From Sphingobium sp. MI1205 (lineage in GTDB: Bacteria > Pseudomonadota > Alphaproteobacteria > Sphingomonadales > Sphingomonadaceae), in the NCBI RefSeq assembly GCF_001563285.1, contig NZ_CP005189.1, forward strand, positions 62,001 to 126,000: a stretch of DNA of 64,000 nucleotides, given 5' to 3'. A program made the position numbers and the translations under genes. Numbering within the stretch: position 1 is the first letter of the stretch; each line of letters opens with the position of its first letter. Under the pieces are notes generated by a model. It searched no databases. It saw only the letters and a list, made by a program, of their open reading frames with translations, and had not been told where the DNA came from. This document shows positions 62,661 to 64,000 of this stretch, one piece after another.

Positions 62661-64000
62661 CCAGCGCGCCTTCTTGGACGTCTGGCCGACGCCGGGATTG
62701 AAGCTGTTGCACGGATCCAGCGAGCGGTAAAAGTCGGCAAGCGCCGGTTTCGCCGGGTAGAGGTGGCCGACATTATGCTCGGCCGGATATTCCGCGCGCC
62801 GAGCATCCAGAAGCGCCCACATGCGATGCTCCAGTTCCAGCGGATCGCAGCCTTTGCGCACTACATAATCCTGGTGGAAAACATGGCAAAAGAAATGGCC
62901 ATAATAGAGTTTCCGCACGATCTGCGCGTCGATCTCCGGCGGCAATATTTCCATCCAGTCGGTGGCGTTCCGTGGCAGGGCAATATCGAGCGCCACGATA
63001 TCCTCCACCGTCTCGGGATGGACCGTCCGATATCGCACCGCCGCCCCTGCCGCGACGAAGCGATGCAGGAACGCTTTCTCCGCCTCCTGCGCCGTGCAGA
63101 CGAACATGTCGCCGGCCGCGGAAGGAAAGATGGATGAAAGATAGGCAGCCGTGGCCTTCGCTTCATCCTTCGCCACTTTGAGCAGCAGATGATGTTCATA
63201 GCGCGCACGCCATTCGCGCATCCGGGCAGGCAGATGCAATGGCAGCCAGCCTGCAATCCGCTGCAGCAGCCGATCGGAAAAGCCAGGCTTCATACCCATC
63301 CGCGCCGCCATGCGGTTGACGCGCGTCTGAAGCCGGGCGAGTTGCGGCAAGCGGCTGGTGCCCAGCAGCCGGATCGCCACGAAACTGTCCTTTCCATATT
63401 CCGCCGCCAGATCGAAAACGTCGCGATGCAAATATTCGGCCGAAATCGGCAATGTCGGGAAGGTAGTCAACATGTGACGGCGGATGGCCGTCAGTTCGGC
63501 CGGATCGTTCGTGCCGATGTAGAAGGTCCGTGCTTCGCTTTCGATCGGGAACGTGTCCAGCCTGACCGCGAATATGATCACATGCCCCGCGCTGCCCGCC
63601 GCTTCCTTCAACCTTCGCGGATCGGCGTTGAAGCGGGCGGGCCTGTCGCTGTGGATGTCGCGAACGTGCCGATCATAATCAGGGTCCGACGCGTGGCCGA
63701 CGTCGAGCGCCACATCAGACGGCGCGAAATGCCCGGCTTCGATCTGCCGCAGCATGTCTTCGGGCTTACCCTCCAGCCGAATGCCCAGATGATTGACAAG
63801 GCGCAGTACGCCATCCTCGCCGCGCTGGGCGTAGAGCGCGAGTTGGGTAAATGCAGGCCCGCGACGGATCAGCGCGCCACCGCTGTTGTTGCAGACGCCG
63901 CCGACCACCGACGCGCCGAAGCAGGACGACCCGATCACCGAATGCGGCTCACGGCCAAGCGGTCGCAGCTTGGCTTCCAGAGCGTGCAAGGTCGCGCCGG
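62655..64000 (-). CDS. dld: Quinone-dependent D-lactate dehydrogenase (partial)
   Basis: C-terminal 448 or so residues; the N-terminal end lies beyond the right edge (frame open to 64000). FAD-binding SSCFGASVVGGVCNNSGGAL, the membrane-binding middle (GMKPGFSDRLLQRIAG), and the C-terminal HNVGHLYPAKPALADFYRSLD, which is diagnostic of Dld rather than other lactate dehydrogenases. Oxidises D-lactate and reduces the quinone pool at the inner membrane. Confidence 0.93.
   Translation of the reverse strand, partial: GATLHALEAKLRPLGREPHSVIGSSCFGASVVGGVCNNSGGALIRRGPAFTQLALYAQRGEDGVLRLVNHLGIRLEGKPEDMLRQIEAGHFAPSDVALDVGHASDPDYDRHVRDIHSDRPARFNADPRRLKEAAGSAGHVIIFAVRLDTFPIESEARTFYIGTNDPAELTAIRRHMLTTFPTLPISAEYLHRDVFDLAAEYGKDSFVAIRLLGTSRLPQLARLQTRVNRMAARMGMKPGFSDRLLQRIAGWLPLHLPARMREWRARYEHHLLLKVAKDEAKATAAYLSSIFPSAAGDMFVCTAQEAEKAFLHRFVAAGAAVRYRTVHPETVEDIVALDIALPRNATDWMEILPPEIDAQIVRKLYYGHFFCHVFHQDYVVRKGCDPLELEHRMWALLDARRAEYPAEHNVGHLYPAKPALADFYRSLDPCNSFNPGVGQTSKKARWN

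Noticed and set aside
1..64000. tRNA, rRNA, CRISPR arrays, phage or integrase genes
   Set aside because: The gene-free gaps were read for cloverleaf, 16S/23S and repeat-spacer patterns; none were found. A tRNAscan or CRISPR search was not available to confirm.

Overview
The window is a GC-rich piece of an alphaproteobacterial chromosome, most likely from the Sphingomonadaceae (Sphingobium/Sphingomonas type). This is inferred from gene content (DUF1489 protein, an lptB-rpoN pair, FixL/FixJ with cbb3 oxidase, a GlcB/Ppc pair, sphingomonad-like valine-catabolism genes) and from dispersed CTTCGAC..GAACGG repeats. No rRNA, tRNA, CRISPR array or intact insertion sequence was found.

Layout. 1-12.7 kb is housekeeping: malate synthase G, a low-molecular-weight phosphatase coupled to a HerA-type ATPase, PEP carboxylase, two lipoproteins, a cyclophilin, MgtE, a DUF1489 protein and sigma-54. 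12.7-17.5 kb holds lptB, then a divergent fused FO synthase (FbiC type) followed by a 3' remnant of a CitE-like gene and a LuxR-type regulator. 17.4-20.7 kb is a first valine-catabolism operon on the minus strand, next to a broken Lrp/AsnC gene. 20.8-23.4 kb is pncC-nadE (NAD metabolism). 23.5-23.9 kb is a noncoding region with a c-di-GMP-I (GEMM-I) riboswitch, a possible 24-codon ORF and a strong terminator, with no ordinary gene downstream. glpD and a YihY/BrkB membrane protein follow.

26.6-41.2 kb is an oxygen-responsive block: group II truncated haemoglobin with a 38-residue membrane protein, hemN, ompW, a universal stress protein, the haem-PAS sensor FixL, FixJ, an Fe-S Fnr/FixK regulator, ccoNOQP and ccoGHIS. 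FNR-type boxes (TTGA-N6-TCAA or a close variant) stand before the haemoglobin operon, between hemN and ompW, and 41.5 bp before the likely ccoN start of transcription. The expected circuit is low O2 -> FixL -> FixJ -> Fnr -> high-affinity oxidase, anaerobic haem synthesis, OmpW and haemoglobin.

41.2-42.6 kb holds three small minus-strand genes and a candidate small RNA. A PrlC-type M3 peptidase and an EF-G-like GTPase follow. 47-50.8 kb is a compact type III polyketide synthase locus with an FAD oxidoreductase and two methyltransferases. 51-57.7 kb is a second, complete valine-catabolism operon (mmsA, acyl-CoA dehydrogenase, HIBYL-CoA hydrolase, enoyl-CoA hydratase, mmsB) with a divergent LysR regulator and a 20-bp perfect palindrome between them. 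Its acyl-CoA dehydrogenase, hydrolase and mmsB are close paralogues of the first operon. The window ends with an NTF2-like protein, an aldo/keto reductase, a molybdopterin oxidoreductase, a phosphatase pseudogene and a D-lactate dehydrogenase cut by the right edge.
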